From Haliclystus octoradiatus (lineage: Eukaryota > Cnidaria > Staurozoa > Stauromedusae > Haliclystidae), in assembly GCA_916610825.1 (NCBI GenBank), contig OU744451.1:11596864-11660863 (forward strand): a stretch of DNA of 64,000 bases, read 5' to 3'. Both the position numbers and the translations under genes were made by a program. The stretch's first letter is position 1, and each line of letters starts with the position of its first letter. A model generated the notes under the pieces. The model was not told the origin of the DNA. It saw nothing but the letters and a program-made list of their open reading frames with translations, and searched no databases. This document shows positions 1-12,380 of the stretch, piece by piece.

Positions 1-1910
1 TTGATTCATAAGGTGTTGATATCTTTCCATTTATTTTGACAGATTGTGTTCTATTGCTTAAGTAGCTTTCGATCAGTGTGCAGCTGCTGTTGTCCAATCC
101 ATAGCATTCAAGCTTTCTAATCAGGAGCTTGTGATGAATCATGTCAATGCCTTGGATAGGTCAAGTGCAGTAATGATTGAAGAGTTTCCATTGTAGTATT
201 CGTTTATACAGTCTTGAGTGAGTTTCAGTATGGCTAACTCTGTACTGTGACCAGGTCTAAATCCAAAAACATCATCGGCAAATATTGTAGAGAAATGATT
301 CTGTAATTGCTTTGTTATTACGTGTTCAAAGGTTTTAGAGATGTGCGAGAGAACAATGATAGGGCGGTAGTTACATTTATCGAGAGCATCCCCTTTTTGT
401 ATACTGGTGTTGTTAATCCATACTTCCAATCTGATGGGATCTCGTTTATTGTCAGTAGATGATTGAAGAGATCAGTTAAAGGTTGAACAATTGAGGGGGA
501 AATCATTTTCAGGAAGGCAGCTGATATATTATCAGGGCCAGTTGATGTTTTTATGTCAATTTTCTTTATTATTTTCAGTACTTCTTCATCATTTGTATAT
601 TTGAAAGTGAATGAAAGGAAAGCTCTTGATTTAATATTAGACACACTTGGGTTTTCATCTAATTGAGTGTTGTTAAGCTTTGCTGGCTCCGGTGTGCAGG
701 TAGAGAAATAGGATGAAAAAATTTCAGACATTTTAATTGAGCTTGTGAAATGTTTGTTTCCTTCAATGAGTGACGTAATTGATGAATTTTTGTCTTTACC
801 TAGTCCAGTTAGCTTTTGCAGATTTTGATGGAATTTCTTAGGATCGACTTTGGTGTTTTCTGATAGGTGCTGTTGTATGGCTCTTCTTTTCATCAGTGTT
901 ACTTTGTTGCGTTGTCATTTGAAAGCACCTGGATTGTTTTTATCTTTTGATAGTCTATCACGTTCTCTGATAGCGTTTTCAACCTCTGAGTTTATCCATA
1001 GAGGTCTGTTTCCACGTACTAGTCTTTTGGTTAATGGAGCATGCTTTTCGATCGTATGATAAAGTAATGAACACCATTTCTTCCATGTTTTATCAGCCGA
1101 GAGTAGATTGTTTGATGAATCAACGTAACAGTCATACCAGGGAAGCTGGCTGAGGTCATTATTTAGTAATTCGAAATCTGTGCATTTCGTCTTTCTGTAT
1201 GTGGATATTTTAGGCTGTGGACGTTAAATCCTTGACTTTATTGAAGTGTTACATATGCTATGGTCTGATCCACCTGTGGGTGTTATTGATGTTTCGTTGA
1301 AAAGTCGCGGATGACTCGTCAATATCACGTCAAGAAGAGTCCCTGATGACGGTCTAGTTGGTTTGTCTATTAAATTTGTCAGTGCGTAGTCATCAATAAT
1401 GGTTTGAAGGGAGTTACTGTTATAGCTAGGTATATTCAACATATCACAGTTTAGATCACCCAATAATATTAAATGCGATCTCTTACAAAGGATTGCTTCG
1501 ATGGTACTTCTTAGGTGTTTATAATAAAACGGAATTGACATATTAGGTGGTCTATAAGTAAGGAGCATAGTTTGTGTTATCGTGCCAAGTTTTATTTCTG
1601 CTTTAATGTTTCGATGTAGTGATTTTCCAGAGATGGTCTTCTTCTGCATTGAATTCCTTCTCGCACATACATTAAGAGTCCTCCACCGCTTTGATCACCT
1701 TGTCTGTCTTGACGTAATAACCTATAATTATTAATATTCAATTGATTATCCTTAATTAGCTTTGTTAGTTTTGTTTCGCAGATACAAATGGCTACAGGAT
1801 CATTGTCATTAACTATAATGTCTATTTCATGCATCTTGTTTCTGATACTGTTGCAGTTCCATAAAGTTATGCTATTTTGTTTCTTTTTATTAGTTTTTAA
1901 TGGACCAGGA
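1..1910 (-). pseudogene. Degraded APE-type non-LTR retrotransposon (endonuclease plus partial reverse transcriptase), cut by the left window edge
   Basis: Read on the minus strand, the fragment starts near 1,880 with an endonuclease-type opening (LWNCNSIRNK). It continues with CETK (about 1,770), a GGG-LMYVREG segment, LLGDLNCDML (about 1,450) and a GGSDHS motif (about 1,260), all typical of the apurinic-type endonuclease of LINEs. Downstream come RT blocks: TSTGPDNISAAFLK and SDWK--TPVYKKG (about 560-440), a YRPI-like block and GFRPGHSTELAILKL (about 260), then KAFDT-like HHKLLIRKLECYGL running to base 1. The frame is broken several times, for example between 1,592 and 1,649 and between 318 and 429. 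The element continues beyond the window, so its 3' end and the catalytic FADD box are not visible. Family and enzyme assignment rest on motif recognition; the exact clade is not determined. Confidence 0.85.
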
Positions 1911-2700
1911 TTCGGGTGGATGTCTCCACATATTGTTCGCCATATGTACTAGTTGCCGATTGTGTTACTGCTGGATTACCATTCAAAGATTGAATTTGCA
2001 CCATATTGATTGAATTGTTCAATTTTTGGGCAATAATTGGCCCAATAGCTTATGCTACTTTGTGGAAAATTGAGCGTTGATCCTGTGCATATAATAAAGT
2101 ACGATGGTGATGGGTAGGAATAGAATTGATACTAGCATCCTGACTGTTTCTTGTTGATCGAGGCATATGAATTTGTAATACAGTAGCGTAACAGCGTAGT
2201 AGGAAGTATACGTACTGTTGCTAGCAATTGTGAATCAGCATGAAACCAATAATTTCTTACCTCAGACATGGCATCATTCACACCCAGAAGGAGCATACTT
2301 CCCTATAAGGCAACCATCATGTGAACAGGCTCTGCAACGCACGTGCCGATCCTGGACACTAGCATCAATTAGTTAATCACAAATCGAGACATTCATGTGC
2401 TGTGAATGACACTACAACACCTGAAGTGAGCCTTACCAAGGACCTTTTCTATGTCCTAATAACAATAAGCAACGTTTTTTTAACTTTAACTGAATGTAAT
2501 GTAGTCTCCAATTAAAATTAATATAATTTACAATAAATTCAATTTTTATTTTAAAAGTTGAATTCAGCATTTGAATGTCGTTTAATAATTTTAGACATTC
2601 CTATTCTGTCGTCTTAGTTGGGGGGCTTTTTTGACCAAGATGTTTTGACCCATTTATGTATAGCAAAGCCATTTCTTTCATTGGTCACTTGCACTTTAAT
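1911..2700. other. Intergenic DNA, no feature recognised
   Basis: No open reading frame with recognisable motifs, no tandem array and no obvious inverted repeat was seen here. It may include the 5' UTR of the adjacent minus-strand LINE. Confidence 0.4.
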
Positions 2701-2716
2701 AACAGCTGGAATGCAG

Positions 2717-2776
2717 CTATCTACTCTTTCTCTCAAGCTCAAATGTTTCCAACTCCTGGCCACCATCCATTTCTTA
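2717..2776 (-). repeat. Copy of a ~60-bp exon-like segment also present at 5,246-5,305
   Basis: The roughly 60 bases match 5,246-5,305 with few differences. Both copies encode EMDGGQELET on the minus strand, but this copy is followed by stops. It is probably a relic of the same gene family represented at 4.2-6.3 kb. Confidence 0.6.
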
Positions 2777-4210
2777 AAGAAAGGCTAGCATCTTAGCTAT
2801 TTCTCGTTCGACAAGGCATACTGCTCAAGCTACAAAATGTATACAAAGGCTAGCAAGACGTTAGTAAAATGCGTGGCTAGCTAGCAAATTCCAATCAAGA
2901 ATGAATTAGATAATTAATTACCTTCACCTAATTTGACCTCCATATGATGGCTTCCTTATAAGATCCTCACATGCACACACTCGGTAACGCACGAGTTCAA
3001 CCAAGAAGAGCCAATCGCTGCGTCGACTTCACGTGCTGATTGCGTGTGTAATGAATCTATGCGCATGCTACCTGGCCCTAGCTCTTGTAACCCGGATTAC
3101 TTACTGCACTGTGTGGCGTCACAATGGGTCAAGTTTAACTCAGCCTAATTAAAAGTAACCCCCTTAAAAAAACGGTGTATAATTTTCAGAATCTTTTCCA
3201 GTCTGTTGAGCAAATGTTTGGAAAAATGTATACAAAAATAGTGAAATATACCAACATACCTGATATGCATTATGCTTATGCAGGTCACTGGTATATAATT
3301 TAGCTTTACAAAATACAATCATATATCAAAATACGTTAATAAGAATAATAAACATAATATGTATAAAATTTATCATGTATATAGAAACAGATACTGTGGT
3401 AAAAACATGGTATATGACTGTATTACAATACAAAACATCATTGTGAAAACGGTTGGATATCATGCTTTGCGAACAAGGTTTGAACATGTCTGTTCTTGAC
3501 CTGGCATCCCATGTAACGCTCTACAACTGCATGGCTAGTTGAACATCCATATTTATCCTCTAGTTGGACATCCAAATCTATATTTATTATCCAATGATTG
3601 CATAGTTGTAGAGGAACAGCCGTCAACAACTTTGGCAGATCCTAATACAGCATTCGATAGTTGAACAGAACGTCATACTTAACCTTTTTTTTCGTTGAAA
3701 CATACAATAAGTTGCTTTGATACTACACTCTGAAACACAAACAACCAAACGGGGTGTTTACAAAACATCTATCCAACATGTTGACACAGTTCTGCTGTAT
3801 AGTCACTGAACTTACAATATACTGTAATTCATACTGATTGCAGACATATCAAAAAACATTTTTTTTCCAAATTTGGCATCATGTTCATAAAGAATAGCTG
3901 GGTATAGTTAAATCCGGGGGTTAAATGACGTTAAATATGTTACTATATAAAAATACAGTTACCAGATAAATGGGAGTAACATCAGGGTCTGATCAGTAAA
4001 TCCAGTTACAATATTTAAAGGCTGAAATGTAAAACGCTTTGTCATAGTCAGATGTAGTTCTGCAAAACGATAGTTTAAATATGATATGATGAATATATAT
4101 TACCTCCAGCCGAAAATGACATTGATAGTTATTAGTTTACACTACATAAAATTAAGCTGGTTATTCATAATGATATATGTTTCATTAACCATGATTGATT
4201 AACTAATCAT
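2777..4210. other. AT-rich intergenic DNA with no clear gene
   Basis: The only longer minus-strand frame (3,438-3,629, 63 codons, containing the stretch VVERYMGCQVKN) has a plausible composition but no recognisable motif. No structured repeat was found. Confidence 0.35.
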
Positions 4211-4223
4211 CTATGAATACCAG

Positions 4224-4300
4224 TTAGGAATACTCTTACAGCACTCTGCCTTCATCGATGATATAATATCGCAGTGGTCTTCTGATAGACGGTCAATAAT
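4224..4300 (-). repeat. Broken duplicate of the exon-like segment at 4,864-4,942
   Basis: About 77 bases are nearly the same as 4,864-4,942. On the minus strand this copy reads IDRLSEDHCDII--MKAEC and then hits a stop codon near 4,215. The other copy stays open through IDRPSEDRCDIIPLLKAEC. This indicates duplication of an exon with decay of this copy. Confidence 0.65.
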
Positions 4301-4399
4301 TAATTTACTTATATGAAATGTTATGAATTGCATACAAGATCTAAATTTCTACCCATAATTCTTTGGATATAGGCAGCGACAACTGGGATAAATACATAA

Positions 4400-6262
4400 T
4401 ATTAATATTCTCCTCACCTGCATAGTATTCATTATCAAGTTCCTGATATTCAGGCAATTTAGACAACTTTTACTGAAGCTTTTCCCTAAAAGCTGTAGCA
4501 ATGCCTCAAATACCAACTCCATATTATCCCAGCTCACATTTGATTTCATTAACTCAAAAGCTTCTTTCTATACCTACATCAAAATGAAGCAGCTTGCAGA
4601 AATTAGTCCAAACACTCAACAACAAAAAACAGAAAGAGAGATCAAACATTCTCTACTTGCTAAATATTATTTGCTGAATAAGGGGAAATAGCCTACTGTT
4701 TATTTAAAATTAAAACATACTATGCTATATAAAATGTTTACTCACAACGTCATGAAAATTGAATGCAGCCCACAATTGATGTTCAGAAATTAAATCTGCG
4801 GACTCTATTCTCTTAAAGCGATCACTGCAACACTTAAAAAGCAGGTCTGATAGAATATACTCATTAGGAACACTCCTACGGCACTCTGCCTTCAACAATG
4901 GTATAATATCGCAGCGGTCTTCTGATGGACGGTCAATAATTATGAGTGAAACAGATTAAAAATAATTTATCAGTGGATATCAAACCATGCTCGACATTAA
5001 CAACACTATTCATGCACATGAAACTGGAGAACCAGTAAATAATATACCTTCTTGTTTGGTGATGCAGGAGAGTAGTATTTAGATTTTATTCACATTTATG
5101 CCCCCCATGAACTTGCAAATTTAACCTTCTTGGTTGCTTCAGCTGTTATTTCTCTGTTGTACTAAATTTTCTTATCAGCTTGGTTGTCCACAGAGTTCCA
5201 AATGTCAAGCAGAAAATAGTTATATAATTATAAAGCAGCTAAAGAAGCTATCAACTCTTGCTCTCAAGTTCAATGTTTCCAATTCCTGGCCACCATCCAT
5301 TTCTTGTTTTTCTACTATTCTGTAATGAGACACTGCTGTGGTCTCTGTCCTGTCTTTGCAGATATAATGTAGACGATAATACAGAACTCTCTACCAATAT
5401 GCTGATAAAGGTTTGTATTTGTGTATATTGCAGAGATTAATTTTCTTTGAGGACAACCACAACTTTTTTGGCATTTGAAATTTCTATGTCGTGCATATTT
5501 TCCAGACAGAATTTCCTGTTGACAAGTTTCTTGAAAAAGTTAATTTGTACATATCTCCCAATGTGAAACTTTTCTAGATTGTCTTCCAGAGTGAAGCACC
5601 TTTTAAAAAATGTTGTAAACATTTAATGTAGCAATTCACCCCCACACAACTTGGATAAATTTATTTTAAATTGCCAAAACATCTCTCCCAAGTTTTCGTC
5701 TGTTACCACATTTATGACATGTGGAAGAGAGCTTGCAAACTCCGCACAGTTTTTAAAGGCAGCTGCCCCAACTTTGCTGAATTTTATTTTATCTACTGGA
5801 CACTGCTTGATTTGTCAACTATTCCACATATCCCATCAAACAGGTGACCAAAATCCATGCACTCAGCTGGAATCTTCAACAATTCAGGCATTTTCTCACC
5901 TCTTTCTTCATGTTTATCTCGAATTGATAATTCAATGACACCAGCTCCATTTCGCAGTTGTTTTCTTCTCATAAGTTCTAGGTAAAATGTGGACCAACAT
6001 TTGAAGCTCTGGAATCAACATTAGGTGCAGTATTTCCATGTTCAGTTGATGTATCTTTGTTCATTTGTCCCGCCTTTAGCCATCCTTCCACCAAATCAGT
6101 CTTACCATATTTTATATATTGCCTTGATTCCGCTGCCGTGTTTTCTGAAGAATGGACATGTTTGCTTTGAAGTACTTGTTTTTTTATTTCTATGGCAAAC
6201 TTTTGAAATTGTTCAATTGCTTCTTTTACCCAGCGGTGGAAATTCCACCAAGGACACATCAA
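4400..6262 (-). pseudogene. Unidentified multi-exon gene or gene relic on the minus strand
   Basis: Several consecutive minus-strand blocks have protein-like composition but lie in different frames. Block 1, 6,262-5,978, contains WVKEAIEQFQKFAIEIKKQ. Block 2, about 6,010-5,815, contains FYLELMRRKQLRNGAGVIEL and ends IVDKSSSVQ-stop. Block 3, about 5,815-5,635, contains KIKFSKVGAAAFKNCAEF. Block 4, 5,622-5,437, contains NLEKFHIGRYVQINFFKKLV. Block 5, about 5,410-5,235, contains VEKQEMDGGQELETLNLRAR. Block 6, about 4,940-4,748, contains IDRPSEDRCDIIPLLKAEC and ends before a GTGAGT donor. Block 7, about 4,560-4,405, contains EAFELMKSNVSW and ends before GTGAGG. Some junctions look like splice sites (a CAG acceptor before block 2), but blocks 2 and 3 meet through a stop and a frame change. 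I do not recognise the protein. It could be a living gene with short introns or a decaying member of a duplicated family. Confidence 0.45.
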
Positions 6263-6628
6263 ATCCTGGCCATGTCAACTTTCTTTAGTTAGTCACAACA
6301 TTCACAATCTTCTTTGATGAATTAATGACGCAAATTGTGTAAGTGAAGCCACTGAACAATCAATTCAGCCACTCTCATCTTTTTCCTGCTCTTAATTGTT
6401 ATAATTTTAATGATTGTATAATTTGATAATAGTTATTTGAATTTAACTAAATTGAAAGATGGAAAAGACCCCTACACTATTTAACTCAAAGAATCTTGCT
6501 GCAATGATTAATTTCAACAAAGAGCATTTGCATCCAAGATTGCCTAAAATCAATTTAATCTCAAGAGATAACACTTCCTAAAAAAGAAAATGTACTAATA
6601 TTGGCCTAAAAATTAAAACAAAGTAGAT

Positions 6629-7249
6629 CTAATAGAATCTCCTTGTCGATTCAACTCTGGCTGCAAACAACGAATATACAGTTTTAATTTTCATAAACAA
6701 GGCAATCGTCAATGCTGTCCTGAAAATATCTGTTTTTAATTTATTTAATGTCTCAATTTGCATCAATACTGTTAGATGTGTTGATAGAGAGTTCCGCAAT
6801 ATGGGAACAGCGCAAGAAAACACTCTAGATCCGTATGTCTGTAGGTTACATCTAGGCTGCATCAATACTCTGTTGTTAGCAGAGCGCAATTTTCTTTTAG
6901 GTGTATGCTCCTTTTTATAAGGTCTGTTAGATAACCAGGTGCTAATACATTCAAAGACTTAAAAGTTATTATTATAATTGTATATACAATTATTTATTCT
7001 ACTGGTAACCAATGTAAATTAAACATAACTGGCGTTATGCTTTCATATCTGTTGAGACTCATTAAATTTATTGCTGCTGCATTTTTGACATTTTGCAATA
7101 TTTTTTATTTGGTATGATAGTAGTCCATATATAATAGAGTTGCAATGGTCTAGTCTGGATGTAATGAGGGCATTGACAAACAGTTCAGCGGATTTGCGAT
7201 TTACACAATGCTTGATTCTGTTACGAAGATGAAGAAACGAGGCTTGCAA
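6629..7249 (-). pseudogene. LINE 3' relic: C-terminal part of an L2/CR1-like reverse transcriptase ORF
   Basis: Two minus-strand frames carry the characteristic tail of vertebrate/invertebrate L2/CR1-like RT proteins. The first, 7,249-7,043, is built around HLRNRIKHCVN, then ALITSRLDHCNSIIYGLLSY. The second, 6,889-6,629, reads RSANNRVLMQPRCNLQTYGS, then PILRNSLSTHL. They are in different frames and separated by stops, so the copy is dead. Only the region downstream of the RT catalytic core remains, as expected from 5' truncation during target-primed insertion. Confidence 0.8.
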
Positions 7250-7345
7250 ATGTCTGATACATGCTTTTCTAATTATAATGTTACTCCATTTTTATTATAC
7301 AAAATTAATCAATAAACGGGAAATTTGTTTAAAGGTATAAAATTA

Positions 7346-7558
7346 GGGTCCTACGAAAAGGGTGACCATGACCATGACTATGACCATGACTGGCTACGAA
7401 AACGATGACCGGTGACTGCTACCGGCTATGAAAACGGTGACCAAATTCGGTGACTGGCTACAAAACCGTGACCAAATTCGGTGACTGGCTACGAAAATGG
7501 TGACCATGACAAGTCAGCCATGATGGTGACTTCCTACAAAAACGGTGACCGACCGTAT
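7346..7558 (+). repeat. Left TIR of the Mutator-like element, GGTGAC minisatellite
   Basis: The arm contains repeated GGTGACTGGCTACGAAAAC and CCATGACCATGAC-type units. It matches the reverse complement of 9,643-9,811 apart from unit-number differences. Confidence 0.85.
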
Positions 7559-9642
7559 TTATTCAAAAATGAAATTGAAAATAATGTTGAAATTTGTAAA
7601 CATTTTCTTGACTTTAGCCATTTTCAAAGAATAAATTTTTTAAAACGTACATAATTTAAAATTTATAGTATTAAAATTGAAAAGAGTTAATGTAATTTAC
7701 ATGCTAGTAATTTTTAGATTTATGACTAAAACAATACATGCAAGGAATTTTTTACATTTTTTATTTATTTTATTATGATTAAAACAATACAGAGCGGATT
7801 GAATCAGCTTGCGAATTAAGATCAGGCTTAAGGTCTTTAATATACAGCATTTCATAGATGGCATATAGAGGCAATCCCATATTAATTTCTTGTATCTCTC
7901 TGTGAAATTTAGTTTATTTTTTAATCCTTACTCTTAATTCTTCTTCTATTACATCTTGTTGATAAGATTCTGTGGATTGCTTCCATTCAAGCAAAGGCTA
8001 TTCAAACAAACTCTATTCAATTTTAAACTTATAAGTCTATGTACTTTTTAAAATTTTATTCTCTTGAAAATGGTTGAAGATATCAGTCGAAATGATGCTG
8101 AGTCAATCAATAACTATTAAATATTCACCAGCTCCATACCTTTGTTTTTGCCTGCCTGAAGATGGAATAGATATAATAGTCCCCAGAAATTTAATTCTTT
8201 ATTCAAATCGGGATTCATACTCTGACGTTGATGAGCAATAGCAGAGGTAGAAGCGGAGAGTTTCCCGAGCTAGCAGTTGACGGTACGTTCATTGGGCCAA
8301 TGTTTCGATAAAGACAAGTCAATATAGAGTGGACTGTAGTTGAGAGAACCCACGTTTCAGATGCGTATACCGTAGTAGCAGAATAGGCTCTATCGTGTGT
8401 CTGAACAGACGTAACTTATTTAACGTCAGTGTTAACAGTATTAACATTGGATGCCCAGAATTTGTTCAGGCCTTTACGATGGGTTAGACCATCTGAAGAT
8501 GGTGGAAGTACACAGGACCTATATAGCCATTTGAGCAACTTCACGCCTTCTATGTCATCATTTGATCTAGCAAGGTGTGCCTGTCCTATGCCTAAAGAAA
8601 TAAATTCCGTCTTATAGACGTGTTGATTGCAAGCCTACAGTTGTACCCAGAGCCATCTATTTACAAGAGTTGGGACACGCTTTCATGTGCCGCTATCGTC
8701 TCCTATTGGGCAGATGCCATTCACGTGATTTTTTGGACGCCATTTTCGTACTTTCGGCACCAGGGTTCTTGTTCTTTTGGCGCCAGGTTTCCTGTTTTAA
8801 GCGAAGCGCGCGGAAATATACAACTTTTGAAAACAAACATAGGCTACTAAATTATTAATTGTTGTGTTAATAGGCACATAGTAATCAAAATAAAAGTATT
8901 GTTTACTATTCCAACTGGGGACAAGAATTAGAAAAAGTTGTCTTTGACTGCAAAGAATAAGCGTAAGAGCATAAGAGATACTCTTTTAACTCTACAAACT
9001 CCTTGTCCATTTAGCAATTCCAATAGCATTGATCTGATTTACCCTTGAGCAATATGCTGATGAGATCAATAACATAGTATACATTGAAGTAAATTTGTAT
9101 TCTAATTTTAAGAATCCAGCAAATAAATATGGAGAAAGACAACTCATAAATGGTTATATTACTCTTGCTAAACAATCGCAAACCATTTCACAGAGTTCCA
9201 AAATGGCTGTAAAAAACACAACATTCTCTTACACATGCGCATTGCTGTTGAAAACGTGCTCGGGTCCAGGCCAAAAAAACATAAATGGCATCAGTGTTCC
9301 AACTCTTGTAAATAGATGGCTCTGGTTGTACCAACTCAGTCTATAACTAGCCTGCACCACAGACCATAATTCATTCACGAATGAAAATAAGCGAACATCT
9401 TCAAAATTGTCCTGTGAAAAACTCTTGTATTTATGAATTCGTTTTGCTTTGAAACGCCAAGAAAAAGTATGACATTTCAGGCAATACTCTATTTTTATCA
9501 GGATTTTAATAAACATATGTTATGGAATAATTTAAAGGAAAAAATATTAGAATTATGGAAAGCATGGACACTATTTAACCAATCTAAGCAATCTGTTTTG
9601 CAATTACTTTAACATTTTTCCATTTTCTAATACATATGATAT

Positions 9643-9811
9643 ATACGGTCGGTCACCGTTTTTGTAGGAAGTCACCGTCATGGCTGACTTGTCATGGTCA
9701 CCATTTTTGTAGTCAGTCACCGAATTTGGTCACTGTTTTCGTAGCCAGTCCCCGTCATGGTCACCGTTTTCGTATGCAGTCATGGTCATGGTCACCGTTT
9801 TCGTAGGACCC
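9643..9811 (-). repeat. Right TIR of the Mutator-like element
   Basis: The reverse complement of the left arm, beginning ATACGGTCGGTCACCG and ending CGTAGGACCC. It has fewer internal minisatellite units than the left arm (169 versus 213 bp). Confidence 0.85.
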
Positions 9812-9915
9812 ATAAAATTATATTTACATTGATATTTTATTACATGTTTAAAAAAGGTTGCTAACTCCAGCTAACTATCTATCTATATCTATGGATAATT
9901 TACATTTGTAAATGT

Positions 9916-10560
9916 TAATTGTTCTGGGAAAGTCCCCAAGACACACAGTGCATTGGTCCCTGTATGATGATGCTGATATTCTCCCGGATGTAGTGCTTCG
10001 GTTTTTCCTGATCAACAGTGTAGGCCTACATTAAGTTTTCCAAATGGTCTATTAGTCTGTTCGCACTTGGGCCAAATGGTCCCATCGTCTCCACAGCAAC
10101 TGGTATTGCTTGATACAACTGGTCAAATTCTGCATATTTGATTGATTTTGCATTCTCAGCTTTGGCAGCTCCAGCAGATTTAGATGTGTCTTCCAAGTGA
10201 CTGGGAGCCATGGTGTCTGGGCATGTGGAGTTCCACACTGCACGTTTGCCATGGGACCAGGGAATCTGTGTGAGACCATCAGGACGTTTCAAATCAGATT
10301 GACATAAGCCCTGAGGTTCAAGAATGGATGGTATACCAGCTGATCCCATGGCACGCTTTATGATGTTATTCACAGCATGGTGTCTTGCAGATCTTCCAGC
10401 ACTAATCTAGCACGATAAACCATGCATTCCCAAGGCATCAACTGTTTTCATTTTTGCAGACATGCTCTTCTGCATTTTTGCATCCAAGGCGTAGAGCTGT
10501 GGTAATTCTGAGCTGCGTGTCGTCAAGAAATAGGCCAAGCAAGGGTAATGGTAAACAGCT
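9916..10560 (-). pseudogene. Relic of a retroelement-type ORF C-terminus with a possible PD-(D/E)XK-like segment
   Basis: The minus strand reads DALGMHGLSC, then AGRSARHHAVNNIIKRAM (about 10,440-10,340). It continues open at 10,373-10,026 with SILEPQGLCQSDLKRPDG, then TCPDTMAPSHL and PVAVETMGPFGPSA. After a stop and frame change it ends near QGPMHCV and LGTFPEQ (about 9,920). From memory, this ordered set of motifs recurs in many uncharacterised invertebrate proteins, often attached to reverse transcriptases. The RPDG...D-TC spacing resembles a restriction-like nuclease, but that is inference. Stops at about 10,408 and 10,026 show that this copy is broken. Confidence 0.6.
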
Positions 10561-10924
10561 CAGCCATCCCCCAGGGTATTTTCCATTGACAGCCCTTAGA
10601 CGACTGATGGACCGTTGATGGACGGCTGATAAAAAATTGTAATGTTGTGTCCATTAATACCCTCAATATTGTGTGAATGTGTGGATCTTGTTACTGTAAT
10701 GCTACAAGCATCTTGCCTTTTAATTATAATATTCTTCTTCTGTCCAACAATGCATTTTGCAATACAGATGAAGAACTCTCTCATCTGATCAAAGCAGGCA
10801 TGCATATGGAATTTCAGAATTTTCATCATTGATCCTTGAAGAACTGGAATTCTTTGACTGCTGGTGGAGGTGGTTGGGAATAGCTGCCGCATTTCAGGAC
10901 CAATGTCGGATGATTGGCCTTTTT

Positions 10925-10929
10925 GTTGC

Positions 10930-10962
<33 letters not shown>
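10925..10962. repeat. (GTT)n microsatellite
   Basis: An uninterrupted run of about twelve GTT units. Confidence 0.9.
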
Positions 10963-12380
10963 AGATAACATTACCATATTAGTTATCAATACCTCCTACA
11001 CTACTACAACATACTGATTTGTTTTCCTCTTTTGAATATTGTATCTATACGAAGCAGATTACAGGCATTTAATGTATATATTGCTACAGGGGTAAATGAT
11101 ATTTAGCAACTTAAACTTATTATTGGAATTTTTTTAAAACAACCTAAACATGATACCTGCATAACAAAATGCATCCCATGTATTGCCCCAGACAGTTATG
11201 GAAGTCTCTAAGTATTGCTCTTGAATTTAAAGCACTTCGGCGATCTGCTTATATTTTATGCATTAGGTCTTAAAATATATGCTTATGGCAGACCTTTTTC
11301 AACTCAATTGGATACTTGCTATCTCCATTTCTATTTTAAGGGTCAATTGATTGAAAATGAATAATCCACCTAGCCATCATCTAGCACCTAGTTAACATTG
11401 ACTAATGATAACATATTTGGTTTCCTACTTATTTTTTCAATGAAATTTGTTTTACTCTTTCCATCCTTTATTTCAGGAGACTAAGCCAATTTCTTCCCCC
11501 CAAAAGAATGGTAAGTGACCATACCCTTACTGGTAGGAGGCTGAGAAAGAAATGCATAGAAGATATTGTGTAGTAAATATTATGCATATTTATAGGAAGA
11601 CTGACTAATTTACCTATAAAGAATTTACGTAAAGGAAGGGTAAGGAATAAAATGCATTTCAAGCGTGTGCTTGCATCCCCTCGGGAAATTCCATGAATTT
11701 CCCTTCAACCACAATTGAAACTTACTAACCAGTACACATAGTTTCCCAGTTTGACTGATTTATGACTTAGTCATTCAAGTTCTACGCCTATAAAAACGGT
11801 TCATGAGGTTTATGACATTTTTGAGGTTCATGAACTCAGTAAATGTTCTTGCATAAGTTGTTGTTGTTGTGGGATGAGTGCTTGCTTGCTCTAAGCAATT
11901 TGTTGTCTACACATGGGAAATGATATATGTGTTACATTATGGGAGAGGGGTTATGGAAGTGCTGTTGAATTGTTCCACTCAATAGTTTTATTATTTCAAT
12001 TTAAGTGCTGAAAATTATGATACTTTCCCAAATATTTATAATTGGTTCACTCTCTCGCTCTGCTGCAAGTAAGATAAGTATTAATAAGAATTCCGTTGGG
12101 GTAGGACAGTGTGACAATGTGCTTGGTTTTTATTGTTGATGGATGGCGCCGGCAGTTATGGTGATGTGATTTGGATGCTTACATTTGGATCATCCACCAG
12201 CATTTATCGGCCAGGCAACAGCAAATACTCTAACTTAATAAATTGACTCTAATATACTGACCCTAATAAAAATGTATGCAATATCCTCACCCAATAGCTT
12301 TACATTCATTCTGACATCTGCGGAATGTAAGAACCTTCTAATGTCACCACATTCTTACCTAAAATGAATAAAAGTAACTA
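10963..12380. other. Upstream flank of the recognised SORD exons, no exon recognised
   Basis: The SORD N-terminal exon (about 34 residues) was looked for here and not found. A short GTTCATGA-rich patch lies at about 11,800-11,845. The rest is unstructured AT-rich DNA. Confidence 0.4.

Larger units (their letters stand above)
7346..9811. mobile_element. Mutator-like non-autonomous DNA transposon with minisatellite terminal inverted repeats
   Basis: The element opens with GGGTCCTACG and closes with its reverse complement CGTAGGACCC. It is flanked on both sides by the identical 9-mer ATAAAATTA (7,337-7,345 and 9,812-9,820). The terminal inverted repeats are long (left 7,346-7,558, right 9,643-9,811) and composed of variant copies of a GGTGAC / GGCTACGAAAAC repeat, so the two arms differ in length. 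A 9-bp target duplication with long TIRs is the signature of Mutator-like elements, and Foldback-type elements can look similar. The interior (7,559-9,642) has no transposase motif. Its longest frames (62-95 codons at 8,429-8,617 and 9,229-9,516) are unrecognised. Confidence 0.85.

Noticed and set aside
5651-6288. Plus-strand frames over the 5.6-6.3 kb region
   Set aside because: The opposite strand shows much more protein-like composition and splice-like signals, so these are likely shadows.
10596-10892. 98-codon minus-strand frame
   Set aside because: No recognisable motif and no conserved continuation into the retroelement relic; kept out as unsupported.
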